Of a DNA stretch of 64,000 nucleotides, positions 56,049 to 63,565 are shown in pieces. The notes beneath the pieces were generated by a model, which was not told the origin of the DNA, searched no databases, and saw only the letters and a program-made list of their open reading frames with translations. Numbering within the stretch: the stretch's first letter is position 1; the number at the start of each line of letters is the position of its first letter. This stretch comes from Ideonella paludis (lineage in GTDB: Bacteria; Pseudomonadota; Gammaproteobacteria; Burkholderiales; Burkholderiaceae_C): the NCBI RefSeq assembly GCF_018069865.1, contig NZ_JAGQDG010000001.1:62001-126000 (forward strand), in the 5' to 3' direction. A program made the position numbers and the translations under genes.

Positions 56049-56068
56049 CAGGGGCATTAACACCCCTG
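56049..56068. promoter_or_regulatory. inverted repeat CAGGGG-N8-CCCCTG in the divergent gap
   Basis: Perfect 6-bp arms at 56049-56054 and 56063-56068 between the divergent GT90 and sulfotransferase genes. It lies about 30 bp before the sulfotransferase start. It could be an operator or a leader hairpin of the plus-strand transcript. Confidence 0.4.
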
Positions 56069-56097
56069 GGCTAGAGCAATCTTGAACGACAACACCT

Positions 56098-56907
56098 ATG
56101 CCACCAATAACAAGCCCCGCCCCGTTTTTTATTGTCGGATGCGTACGCTCAGGCACCACGATGCTCCGAGATGCGCTTAGGCTTCATGATAATTTGGGTT
56201 GCCCTGAAGAGACTCATTTTTTCCGGTGGGGAGACCCCTTCGGTACTGACGCCTTGAATCGGACGCTCAGTAACAATCAGGTTCTCAAGAAGCATCGCGA
56301 GTTGGACGGAGTTACGGAAGATGAGTTCAGGGAACTGCTCGCCAAAAGCAACAGTCGGGCGGATCTGTATCATCGATACATGCGTCTCTATCTGGCGAAG
56401 AACAAGCCCAGCGCGACCAGATGGTTCGACAAGACTCCACAAAACGTTTACGGCGCAATGCTGATCGCCACCACCATGCCCAGGGTGAAGTTCGTTCATA
56501 TCGTGCGAGACCCTAGAAATGTTGCCGCCAGTCTGCGAATCGGCAAGGTGGTGAAGGTTGAGAGTATCGTGGGGTCTGCGAACTATTGGCACGAATCCGT
56601 GCAGATCATCAAGGGCCTGAAGCGCGCCTTTCCCGAACGCGTTCATGAATTGCGCTATGAGGACTTTGTGGCTAACCCCTTGGTTCACATCGAGTCCATT
56701 CTGAGTTTCCTGGGTGAGCCGTTTAACGCCGCCACTTTTGCGGATCTCAACATCAGAAACTCCGATCACGCGGAGGAGTCACTGCTCACCCCAGAAGAGC
56801 TGCAGCGACTTGAATCCATCTGCCAGCTTGGCATGAAGCGCTACAAGTACAAGATTGAAGGGCCAACCAGCAGCAGTCAATCGACTACATCTCAACTTTC
56901 AGAGTAG
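56098..56907 (+). CDS. sulfotransferase (Sulfotransfer_3 type)
   Basis: 269 residues. The PAPS-binding loop is VGCVRSGTT at residues 13-21, DKTP is at 111-114, and the 3'-phosphate motif VRDPRNVAASL is at 136-146. Together these give a confident sulfotransferase fold. A typical C-terminal segment LRYEDFVANPLVHIESILSFLGEPF is also present. Small bacterial members of this kind sulfate carbohydrates or lipids. It is the last gene of the lower-GC block; composition rises sharply after its stop. No PAPS synthesis genes are in the window. Confidence 0.87.
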   Translation: MPPITSPAPFFIVGCVRSGTTMLRDALRLHDNLGCPEETHFFRWGDPFGTDALNRTLSNNQVLKKHRELDGVTEDEFRELLAKSNSRADLYHRYMRLYLAKNKPSATRWFDKTPQNVYGAMLIATTMPRVKFVHIVRDPRNVAASLRIGKVVKVESIVGSANYWHESVQIIKGLKRAFPERVHELRYEDFVANPLVHIESILSFLGEPFNAATFADLNIRNSDHAEESLLTPEELQRLESICQLGMKRYKYKIEGPTSSSQSTTSQLSE

Positions 56908-56970
56908 GGATGCCCGGATCAGCCCTTGCGAGCTACCATGACTGGTCATTTTTTCCAAAGAGATCAGTTC

Positions 56971-57906
56971 ATGTACCAAATCAAACCGGAAGCCCCTGAT
57001 GAAGCCGTAAGCGCCCTCGGCACCAAGCGTGATTGGGTACAGGAGCCCGCCACCGTCTTGACCATGGACGAAGACTGGGGCCTCGCGGGCAGCGAAGACA
57101 TGCGCGTGTTGCGCGTCAAGACGGGCCACTTCACCGTCACCTCATCCCTGAATACGCGCCAGAAGGCTGATCGCCTCTTGGTGATCTTGAGCGGCGCGCG
57201 CGGCGCTGGCAAAGACACCGATGTCAAGCGCATGCAGTTCCTGCGTCGCGACTGGGATGCGCTCTACAAGATGCCGATTCTGGCCGTTTCTGACCCAGCG
57301 ACCGAAACCTACTGGGGCGGCGAAGTGCCGCGCGCTGGCCTGTATTTGGGCAGCGCATCCCACGACTTGGTGCCCGAGTTGAACGCCATGATCGACAAGG
57401 TCTGCAAGGAACTTGGCATCAGCACTGATCGCGTGATCATCATGGGTGCATCGGCCGGCGGCACTGCGGCCATGTTGATTGCCACTCAACGCAAGGTGGC
57501 TCGGGCTGTCGCCATTTGCGCCCCCTTCTTCACCGAGAAGTTCCGCAAGATCATCGCAGCCGCCATGGAAGCCATGGGCGGCACCACGGATGACTGGGTC
57601 CGCATGGCCAATGAAACACCGTGGCGCACACACCCGATGTCGGCCATCAAGCGCGCCGCCGAGCAGGGCAATGATGTCCGCATCGTTTGCGCACAAAACC
57701 TGCAAGACCCGCCCATGTACAACAAGCACTTCTCCAAGATGTGCAAGTTCATGTCCATCAACCCGTCAGCTGGCGGCGTGTCCACGGACGGCACCATGAT
57801 GGGCCTGCTGTATGACGACTGGGAAGGTGGTCACGGCTTCGAGTCCAAGAACTTCTCTGGCCCGATCTGGCGCCGTTCGTTGGAGTATTTCGACTCCGGC
57901 AAATAA
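56971..57906 (+). CDS. alpha/beta-hydrolase-fold protein in capsule locus
   Basis: ATG 56971 with AAAGAGA upstream gives 311 residues; an earlier in-frame ATG at 56938 is possible. The nucleophile elbow GASAGG is at 159-164 (S161), and GGHGFESKN near residue 290 may supply the histidine. The body has LLVILSGARG, ILAVSDPATETYWGG and AVAICAPFF. Similar hydrolase-like proteins occur in capsule and glycoprotein export loci (for example Asp2/XcbB-like groups), often as O-acyl transferases or esterases. GC is high again here, in contrast to the gene before it. Two hairpins follow it. Confidence 0.7.
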   Translation: MYQIKPEAPDEAVSALGTKRDWVQEPATVLTMDEDWGLAGSEDMRVLRVKTGHFTVTSSLNTRQKADRLLVILSGARGAGKDTDVKRMQFLRRDWDALYKMPILAVSDPATETYWGGEVPRAGLYLGSASHDLVPELNAMIDKVCKELGISTDRVIIMGASAGGTAAMLIATQRKVARAVAICAPFFTEKFRKIIAAAMEAMGGTTDDWVRMANETPWRTHPMSAIKRAAEQGNDVRIVCAQNLQDPPMYNKHFSKMCKFMSINPSAGGVSTDGTMMGLLYDDWEGGHGFESKNFSGPIWRRSLEYFDSGK

Positions 57907-57913
57907 GCACCGT

Positions 57914-57934
57914 GGCGGCACCTCTCATGCCGCC
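57914..57934 (+). terminator. hairpin GGCGGCA-N7-TGCCGCC after hydrolase gene
   Basis: Perfect 7-bp arms beginning 8 bp after the stop codon at 57906. No T-run follows directly; it may act together with the next hairpin. Confidence 0.4.
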
Positions 57935-57950
57935 GCCCCACGTGCAAGCT

Positions 57951-57976
57951 CGCCCCGCCCTCGCGCGGGGCGCTTT
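57951..57976 (+). terminator. probable terminator CGCCCCG-N8-CGGGGCG-CTTT
   Basis: Perfect 7-bp GC arms followed by CTTTA. The short T-run makes it a moderate intrinsic terminator. It separates the hydrolase gene from the ACP-KAS pair, which would then use its own promoter or read-through. Confidence 0.5.
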
Positions 57977-58018
57977 ACTCCAGGGCTCGATCGCTCCCGT
58001 ACTGCGACGTACCGACTC

Positions 58019-58267
58019 ATGACTCCCGTTCACCAAAAAGTCGCTGACTTGATTCTGGAATACACCCGCGGCAAGACCCTCGAGGACGTTCAGAAAGCCC
58101 AAGGATTCCAAGACTTGGAGCTGGACTCTGTCGCCGTGGTCAGCCTGCTGGACGAGATTGAAGACGAGCTGAACATCGAGTTCGTCGAACTGCCCAAGCT
58201 CGCCATCACGCTGCCGGAGTTTTTGGCCTTGGTTGATCACCTCGTCGCCACCCAGCATGCGCAATGA
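58019..58267 (+). CDS. acyl carrier protein
   Basis: 82 residues. The phosphopantetheine site is S37 in LELDSVAVVSLLDEIEDELNIEF, with the usual acidic helix II. The overall helical pattern and length fit an ACP. It is not next to fab genes but to a ketoacyl synthase that overlaps its end by 11 bp, inside a capsule locus. It may carry an acyl group used to decorate or anchor the polysaccharide. A short leader precedes ATG with no strong ribosome site. Confidence 0.87.
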   Translation: MTPVHQKVADLILEYTRGKTLEDVQKAQGFQDLELDSVAVVSLLDEIEDELNIEFVELPKLAITLPEFLALVDHLVATQHAQ

Positions 58268-59471
58268 GGTGGTCATCACGGGCGTAGGCCTGCGCACCCC
58301 GATGGGGAATACGCTGCAGGACGTTCGCGCTGTCTTTGCATCAGGCACCCCCGTCGTGGCCAGCCATGCGGCACCCGATGGCCATTTGCGCGCTGTGGCC
58401 CGCCTGACAGAGGACTACGCCAGTGCCTTTTCTCGGCTGGACCGCAGCCTGATTGACCCTGTCGCGCAACTCTCCATCCTTGCGGCTGAGGCAGCCGTTG
58501 CCGACGCCGGGCTCGACCTGAGCACAGCGGACCGCGAGCGCATTGGCGTCTTTGTGGGGACGGGCCAGAACACGGCCCACACCTTCATGGAGGGCAGTAT
58601 CTCCTTGCAGGAGAAAAACACCCTCAAGACCTTCACCATCGCCCGGGGCTTGGCCAACGGAGTGGCGAATCATGTCTCTATCCGGCTTGGACTCCAAGGC
58701 GAGGCCCAAGCCATTGCTCTGGCCTGCGCCTCCTCCAACACAGCCATCGGCAATGCGGTTCGGCTGATTCGATCTGGCGAGTTGGATGGCGCATTGGCGG
58801 GCGGTAGCGACGCCACATACTCCGAGTTCATTTACCGAGGCTGGGAGGCCATGCGCATGTTGGCCCCCGTCCACCCCGATGGGGCCGAGCGCTCATGCCG
58901 CCCTTTTGCCAAGGATCGCAACGGCATCGTCTTGGGCGAAGGTGCGGTGATCTTCATGCTGGAGTCAGAGCGGCAGGCCAAAGCCAGAGGTGCCCGCATT
59001 CTGGCCCGCATTGCGGGCTATGGGGCCACCTCTGACGGCACGCACTTGCTGCAACCCGACGCACAGGGTCAAGCGCGCGCCATGACGAATGGCTTGCGTG
59101 ATGCAGGCCTGCAAGCACAGGATATTCAGTACCTGAACGCCCACGGCGCGGCCTCCACACTGGGCGACGCCACAGAGGTTCAGGCCATTCGATTGGCTTT
59201 TGGCTCGCACGCCCATGGCCTGCCCATCAGCTCAACCAAGGCACTGCATGGCCACATGCTTGGCGCCACAGGGGCGGCTGAATTGCTGGCCTTGATCGTG
59301 GCCCTCAATGACGGCTTGATCGCACCGACGGCCAATCTCTACGAGCCTGATCCGGCGTTAGACCTCGACTTCGTTCCACTTCACGCACGTCATGGCCCGC
59401 CACTGCAGGCCGCCATGTCCAGTAATTTTGCCTTTGGTGGCTCCAACGCCTGCCTTGTGCTGACTCGCTGA
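58257..59471 (+). CDS. beta-ketoacyl-ACP synthase (KAS II-like)
   Basis: 404 residues, standard KAS length. The Cys-His-His triad is visible: C157 in LACASSNTAIG, H296 in YLNAHGAAS, and H333 in STKALHGHMLGATGA; the GEGAVIFMLE and FAFGGSNACLVLTR segments are also typical. The active-site context ACASSN differs slightly from the common ACASG/ACATG of FabF. All catalytic residues are present, so it should condense acyl-ACPs. ATG 58257 lies inside the ACP gene end, implying coupled expression with that ACP. Confidence 0.9.
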   Translation: MRNEVVITGVGLRTPMGNTLQDVRAVFASGTPVVASHAAPDGHLRAVARLTEDYASAFSRLDRSLIDPVAQLSILAAEAAVADAGLDLSTADRERIGVFVGTGQNTAHTFMEGSISLQEKNTLKTFTIARGLANGVANHVSIRLGLQGEAQAIALACASSNTAIGNAVRLIRSGELDGALAGGSDATYSEFIYRGWEAMRMLAPVHPDGAERSCRPFAKDRNGIVLGEGAVIFMLESERQAKARGARILARIAGYGATSDGTHLLQPDAQGQARAMTNGLRDAGLQAQDIQYLNAHGAASTLGDATEVQAIRLAFGSHAHGLPISSTKALHGHMLGATGAAELLALIVALNDGLIAPTANLYEPDPALDLDFVPLHARHGPPLQAAMSSNFAFGGSNACLVLTR

Positions 59472-59504
59472 CCCACCACCCTTTCCCCTAGCAGGAGCCC
59501 TCTC

Positions 59505-60404
59505 GTGTTCGTCTCCGATAAACTGATTTTCATTGAGCTGCAGAAGACCGGCTCAACGCACGTACGGCATCTGCTCACAGAGTTGCTTGGCGGCTCGCTC
59601 GAAGGCAAACACAATGCGCCGACGCCAGAAATCTTGGCCAAGGGCTTACCCATTCTGGGCTCGGTGCGTAACCCTTGGAGCTGGTACGTCTCGCTGTGGA
59701 CCTATGGCTGCCAGAAGAAGGGCGTGCTCTATCAGCGACTGATCGACCCTGCCCGCTGGCAAACCAAGGGCAAGCAAGCTGCAGCGTCTGATGACGAGGA
59801 CGAGGACGACAGCCCCAGCGCCAAGCCTCAGGCCGGATTGAAAAAAGGCAAGGGCATGGGTATGAGAAAGCCACTGCCCGCACTGGCCTCTGCGGAGCGT
59901 GCCGCAAACTTTTGGTACGCAGACCCCGGCAATGTCGACGCCTTTCGCGAGTGGATGGCCGTGGTGATGTCCCCTGCGGCTCGACGTATCGTGGAGTCTG
60001 GCTACCGCCGCAACCCCCTGAGCAAGAGCTGCGGGCTGATGAGCTACCGCTACTTCAAACTGTTTGTGCGCGATACCGACCAACTGGGCCCGGAATACAA
60101 GTCGCTCGCCATGGCCAAGCGGCTGGACGCAGAGCGCTGCTGGGTCAATCACTTCATCCAAAGTGAGCACCTGGAAGACGACTTCCTCAAAGCACTGGCC
60201 GCCTCCGGCGTGGTCTTGACCGAGGAGCAGATCGCCAATGTGCGCTCGGCTCGCAAACGCAATGTGTCGGAGCGCCCCTTGCCCACCAACGCCTATTACG
60301 ACGAAGCGACGATCCGCTTAGTTCAAGAGCGCGAACGCTTCATCATCGAAAAGTTTGGCTACCAAGCCCCCACCCTCCCAAGTGCAGAGCAAGGCCCCGC
60401 CTGA
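59505..60404 (+). CDS. sulfotransferase-like protein with acidic/basic insertion
   Basis: GTG 59505 start (AGGAG 8-10 nt upstream) gives 299 residues. The PAPS loop QKTGST is at 13-18 (preceded by KLIFIEL) and the second motif VRNPWSWYVSLW at 54-65; this pattern resembles sulfotransferase family proteins in capsule loci. An unusual low-complexity insertion (about 93-125) has a DDEDEDD run followed by KPQAGLKKGKGMGMRK. The C-terminal part (CGLMSYRYFKLF, ERPLPTNAYYDE) is as expected for substrate binding. The third sulfotransferase in this locus. Confidence 0.77.
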   Translation: MFVSDKLIFIELQKTGSTHVRHLLTELLGGSLEGKHNAPTPEILAKGLPILGSVRNPWSWYVSLWTYGCQKKGVLYQRLIDPARWQTKGKQAAASDDEDEDDSPSAKPQAGLKKGKGMGMRKPLPALASAERAANFWYADPGNVDAFREWMAVVMSPAARRIVESGYRRNPLSKSCGLMSYRYFKLFVRDTDQLGPEYKSLAMAKRLDAERCWVNHFIQSEHLEDDFLKALAASGVVLTEEQIANVRSARKRNVSERPLPTNAYYDEATIRLVQERERFIIEKFGYQAPTLPSAEQGPA

Positions 60405-60417
60405 TTCAATGGATCTA

Positions 60418-60440
60418 GGGGATGGCGGCCGCCGATCCCC
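60418..60440 (+). terminator. dyad GGGGAT-N11-ATCCCC after sulfotransferase gene
   Basis: A GC-rich dyad with inner GGCGGCCGCC palindrome lies 14 bp after the stop at 60404. No T-run follows, so termination is uncertain. Confidence 0.35.
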
Positions 60441-60506
60441 CCATTAGCATCCGAAGCTTCTGCACCGCTCAGCCCTTCGCCACGAGCCCAACCACTCTGT
60501 ACCGCC

Positions 60507-61253
60507 ATGAGCCATCAGGACAGCCCTCCGCGACTCGCCAAAGCCCACTTGCTGACTGCTGAGTTGCGCGCCTTGCAACACCGAATGAATGAGACCGTCG
60601 ATCAGCTTTGCGAACTGGTCGGGGGAGCGTCAGCGTCGTTGCTGCTGAGAGCCGATACCAACCCTCTGAACGGCCAAGGAAAGCTGTGTCTGACGCCGGG
60701 CTTCTTGATGAGCCCCTCTGCCCAAACTTATCGACGCAACCCCCCCGCTGGAGAAATGCTGTCCGCTGAGACTCACTTTTATTGTGATCAGCACCAAGGC
60801 CTTGTGCAGCTCGTTCAGCAGCCCTTGGCAAGGCAAGCTGATTCCCGTTACAGCTTGATCATTAATTTTGCAGAGTTTCATGGCGACTGGCTGTCACTTG
60901 TCGTTGACGCCCGCTCTTTCCTGGCAGGCTTTGATGCGGGCAAGTGCGAACTCGGAATGCTGATCGAGGTCAGCAGCACAGCACAAGTGACATTGAGCAG
61001 CAAGGTCAGCATCAACGTCGGCGGTGAGTGGACAGAGACTCATCTGGATGTCCGAACCAATCAGGTTTGCATCAGCAAAGCATCTTTGGGGCGTATCAGT
61101 GCATCGGACATCCAGGCATTTGACATTCATTTTGTGTTCAACCCGACGCCGCGAGGAAGTATCGAGATTCGCCGCATGACATTCACGCTTGACGTTGAAG
61201 CCGAGCCTGTAGCAGCCCCTCGGCTGGAAGGCGTCTTTGAGGATGGTCTGTGA
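60507..61253 (+). CDS. uncharacterised capsule-locus protein
   Basis: 248 residues without a signal peptide or membrane segment. The N-terminal part is helical (LAKAHLLTAELRALQHRMNETVDQL). The rest looks like a beta-sandwich or jelly-roll (YSLIINFAEFHGDWLSLVVDARSFLAGF, EVSSTAQVTLSSKVSINVGGEWTETHLDV, DIHFVFNPTPRGSIEIRRMTFTLDVE). I recognise no family or catalytic motif. Its place among sulfotransferase and glycosyltransferase genes suggests a role with glycan binding or assembly. GC is typical of the surroundings. Confidence 0.6.
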   Translation: MSHQDSPPRLAKAHLLTAELRALQHRMNETVDQLCELVGGASASLLLRADTNPLNGQGKLCLTPGFLMSPSAQTYRRNPPAGEMLSAETHFYCDQHQGLVQLVQQPLARQADSRYSLIINFAEFHGDWLSLVVDARSFLAGFDAGKCELGMLIEVSSTAQVTLSSKVSINVGGEWTETHLDVRTNQVCISKASLGRISASDIQAFDIHFVFNPTPRGSIEIRRMTFTLDVEAEPVAAPRLEGVFEDGL

Positions 61254-61324
61254 CAGACACCTGAGACACAAGGTCTCACTTGCGCTGAGCCGTAGCCGAG
61301 TAACCCACTTCTAAGTCGCAGTCC

Positions 61325-62248
61325 ATGAACAAATCCGACACCGCCGCTAGTAGCGTGGCGCCACACATGACACCTGCCGAGGCCCGCATCGATTGGAGCC
61401 TGGGTCGTGTGATTGGTTTCTCGGTTCCCGCCGATGTAGATGCAGCCTTCGATGTCGTGCAATTGCTGCTCGACGGTCAATGTGTCAACACCGCTGTCGC
61501 TAACTTGTCTGTCTTCGAGCTGGCTCGGGACCTTTCTGGGCTGCGCCTACCCTCGAGAGAAAACTCAGCCTTCGAGCTCAGAATTCCTCAAGAATGCCTG
61601 TTGCCATCGCACCTCAGTGCGATGTCCTTGCGCCTAGAGCTGCGTAGCTCCCGGGGCGCCACTTTCTTTGAACATGCGCTACAGGGCCCCCACGAGTTGA
61701 TGCGCTTGACGCAAGGCACGCCCGCGGACCTGCTCTTCGAAGTGCAGTTCAAGCATCTCAATGCCGGCTATGTGCATGGCGTGGTCAAGGACAAGCTCGG
61801 CACGGGTGTTCGCCCGAACTTGCAAGTCAAGCTCAACGAGCATGCCGCCGATCCACTGCCGATCTACGAGCAGTCTGCCGATGGTCGCGTCCATCTGTTT
61901 TCTGTGCCGCTGCGCGCGGACAGGCTCAAGGATGGCCTGAATCACTTGCACATCATCAGTGCCTCGGGGCAGCCCATGGCCAGCTACCCGGTGCACATCG
62001 GTAATCAAGTGCTCGGCGAAGCCGACCGCCGAATCGCCAGCCTGGAAGCCGAAGTGGCCTTTCTCAAGCACATGGTGCTGAACCAGAACAATGAAGCCTT
62101 GCCAGCACGTCTGGCCTTCATGAAGAGCGAAATCATTGCCATCTGTTCAGACATGTTGAGCCTGCAGAGAACGAATCTTGAGCGCGAATCTTCCGCCGCC
62201 AAGACCGCGTCGCTGCCCGCCAGCAGCCTGCGCGCCACGAGTCGCTAA
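61325..62248 (+). CDS. uncharacterised protein with two beta modules and C-terminal coiled coil
   Basis: 307 residues. Two consecutive segments (about 23-120, LGRVIGFSVPADVDAAFDVVQLLLDG...FELRIPQECL, and about 135-225, GYVHGVVKDKLGTGVRPNLQVKLNEH...FSVPLRADRL) share the pattern of a G.V.G start, a V/L-rich strand with D/N-G/E, and a closing F..P/VPL strand. This echoes the duplicated modules at the N-terminus of the 1425-residue protein. A coiled coil follows (EADRRIASLEAEVAFLKHMVLNQNN). No enzyme motif is visible. It may be a glycan-binding or scaffold protein. The 71 bp upstream contain no ribosome site of note. Confidence 0.6.
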   Translation: MNKSDTAASSVAPHMTPAEARIDWSLGRVIGFSVPADVDAAFDVVQLLLDGQCVNTAVANLSVFELARDLSGLRLPSRENSAFELRIPQECLLPSHLSAMSLRLELRSSRGATFFEHALQGPHELMRLTQGTPADLLFEVQFKHLNAGYVHGVVKDKLGTGVRPNLQVKLNEHAADPLPIYEQSADGRVHLFSVPLRADRLKDGLNHLHIISASGQPMASYPVHIGNQVLGEADRRIASLEAEVAFLKHMVLNQNNEALPARLAFMKSEIIAICSDMLSLQRTNLERESSAAKTASLPASSLRATSR

Positions 62249-62272
62249 GCCCAAAGCCTGCAGCAGTTTCAC

Positions 62273-63565
62273 GTGCCAGACATCGCCCCCCCTATTCGAG
62301 AAGGCGTCGCTCGGCGGCGTCTGTATGTCTTCTCGCCGCTGCCGCCTCAGCGCAACGGGCTTGCCGACTACATCGTGGAGTACCTGCCCCTGTTGGCGCG
62401 CGACTTTCAAGTCTGCGTGGTCTCAGAAAGTGGGCATGCGGCCGAGACGCGCCGAGCCATGGAGCAAATGCCTCACGTTGAAGTCGTGAGCGAAGCGCAT
62501 TTCTTGGCACGGCAACCCGACCGCCAGGCTCAGGTGCTCTACAACGTGGGCAACAACGGGGACTGCGCCTATATGCTGGACCATGTCCACCAGTTCCCGG
62601 GCGCCGTCATCATCCATGACGTCTCCCTGTTTTATCTGCACCAAGTGGCCGCTCAGCAATCGCGCAGCAATGCCATCATGGGCGCTTGGTTAGCCGCGGA
62701 TGACTATGCCGTCCCCACTGACTTTCTCCATGGTGATGGCAGCCTGGCCAAAACTCCTGGGCTGGTCTATCAAGAGTGCCTGATGGTGAAGCGCCTATGC
62801 CAGTCAGCCCAAGGGGTGATGGTGCACACCGCCTATGCTGAGCGGCGCTTGCGTGGCGGTGCCACCGGTGTCGCGCTCGGGCACAGCCAAGGCCGGCCCT
62901 TGCTGCGTATGCCGCATTTTGTGCTGCCCCCTCCACCACCGACGGACGCTGCGCAAGTGGCTGAGGTCTTGGCGCGATACGCCATCCAGCCCGAAGACTT
63001 CCTCATCTTGGTCCCAGGTTTTCTGAGCGGCAACAAGATGCTCTATGAGATCTTGATGGCCTTTCGAGAAGCCTCGGCGCAAGGTCACCCGGACATGAAG
63101 CTGCTCTTTGCTGGCGAAGAGCGCGAGCAAGAGTACCGCCTCTCAGAGCGGATCAATGCGCTCTGGCCCACGGGCATCCGCCCTCAGGTCACGGGCTATC
63201 TCAGCGCCCAAGACCTGGACATCTTGCTGGGCCGCGCCGATCTCTCCTTGGTGCTGCGCTTTCCGACCTATGGCGAGTCATCCGGCATCTTGCCCCGCGC
63301 CGCCATGGGCGGTGGCGACGTCATCACCGTCAACATCGGCGCCTATCCGGAGTTCGAGTCGGCCGCAGTTCAAACCATTCCTGTGGGAGCGGGTGCAGTC
63401 GCCGCACTGACCGATGGCCTGTTGCGCAGCCATGCCCAGCGTGGGCGAGGTGAAGCACGTCAGTCACGCCAAAACAAGGAAGCCACCCAAGCCAAGGCCT
63501 TGAGCCCACAGGCGCTGTATCCGCGCCTACGCCAATGGCTCGATGATGTGTGGGCCATGCAATGA
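62273..63565 (+). CDS. glycosyltransferase family 4-like protein
   Basis: GTG 62273 start, 430 residues. It begins RLYVFSPLPPQRNGLADYIVEYLPLLARDFQVCVV, a typical GT4 N-terminal domain with the NGLADY acceptor loop. The C-terminal half has ILVPGFLSGNKMLYEILMAF, LLFAGEEREQEY, VTGYLSAQDLDILLGRADLSLVLRFPTYGESSGILPRAAMGGG, the GT4 donor site with GE..G. A Lys/Arg/Gln-rich tail (RGEARQSRQNKEATQAK) is near the end. The last gene overlaps its stop (ATGA). Probably a capsule-chain enzyme; donor unknown. Confidence 0.84.
   Translation: MPDIAPPIREGVARRRLYVFSPLPPQRNGLADYIVEYLPLLARDFQVCVVSESGHAAETRRAMEQMPHVEVVSEAHFLARQPDRQAQVLYNVGNNGDCAYMLDHVHQFPGAVIIHDVSLFYLHQVAAQQSRSNAIMGAWLAADDYAVPTDFLHGDGSLAKTPGLVYQECLMVKRLCQSAQGVMVHTAYAERRLRGGATGVALGHSQGRPLLRMPHFVLPPPPPTDAAQVAEVLARYAIQPEDFLILVPGFLSGNKMLYEILMAFREASAQGHPDMKLLFAGEEREQEYRLSERINALWPTGIRPQVTGYLSAQDLDILLGRADLSLVLRFPTYGESSGILPRAAMGGGDVITVNIGAYPEFESAAVQTIPVGAGAVAALTDGLLRSHAQRGRGEARQSRQNKEATQAKALSPQALYPRLRQWLDDVWAMQ

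Noticed and set aside
47700-56930. AT-rich block as a prophage or transposon
   Set aside because: No integrase, transposase, tRNA border or terminal repeats were seen; all genes have surface-polysaccharide character.
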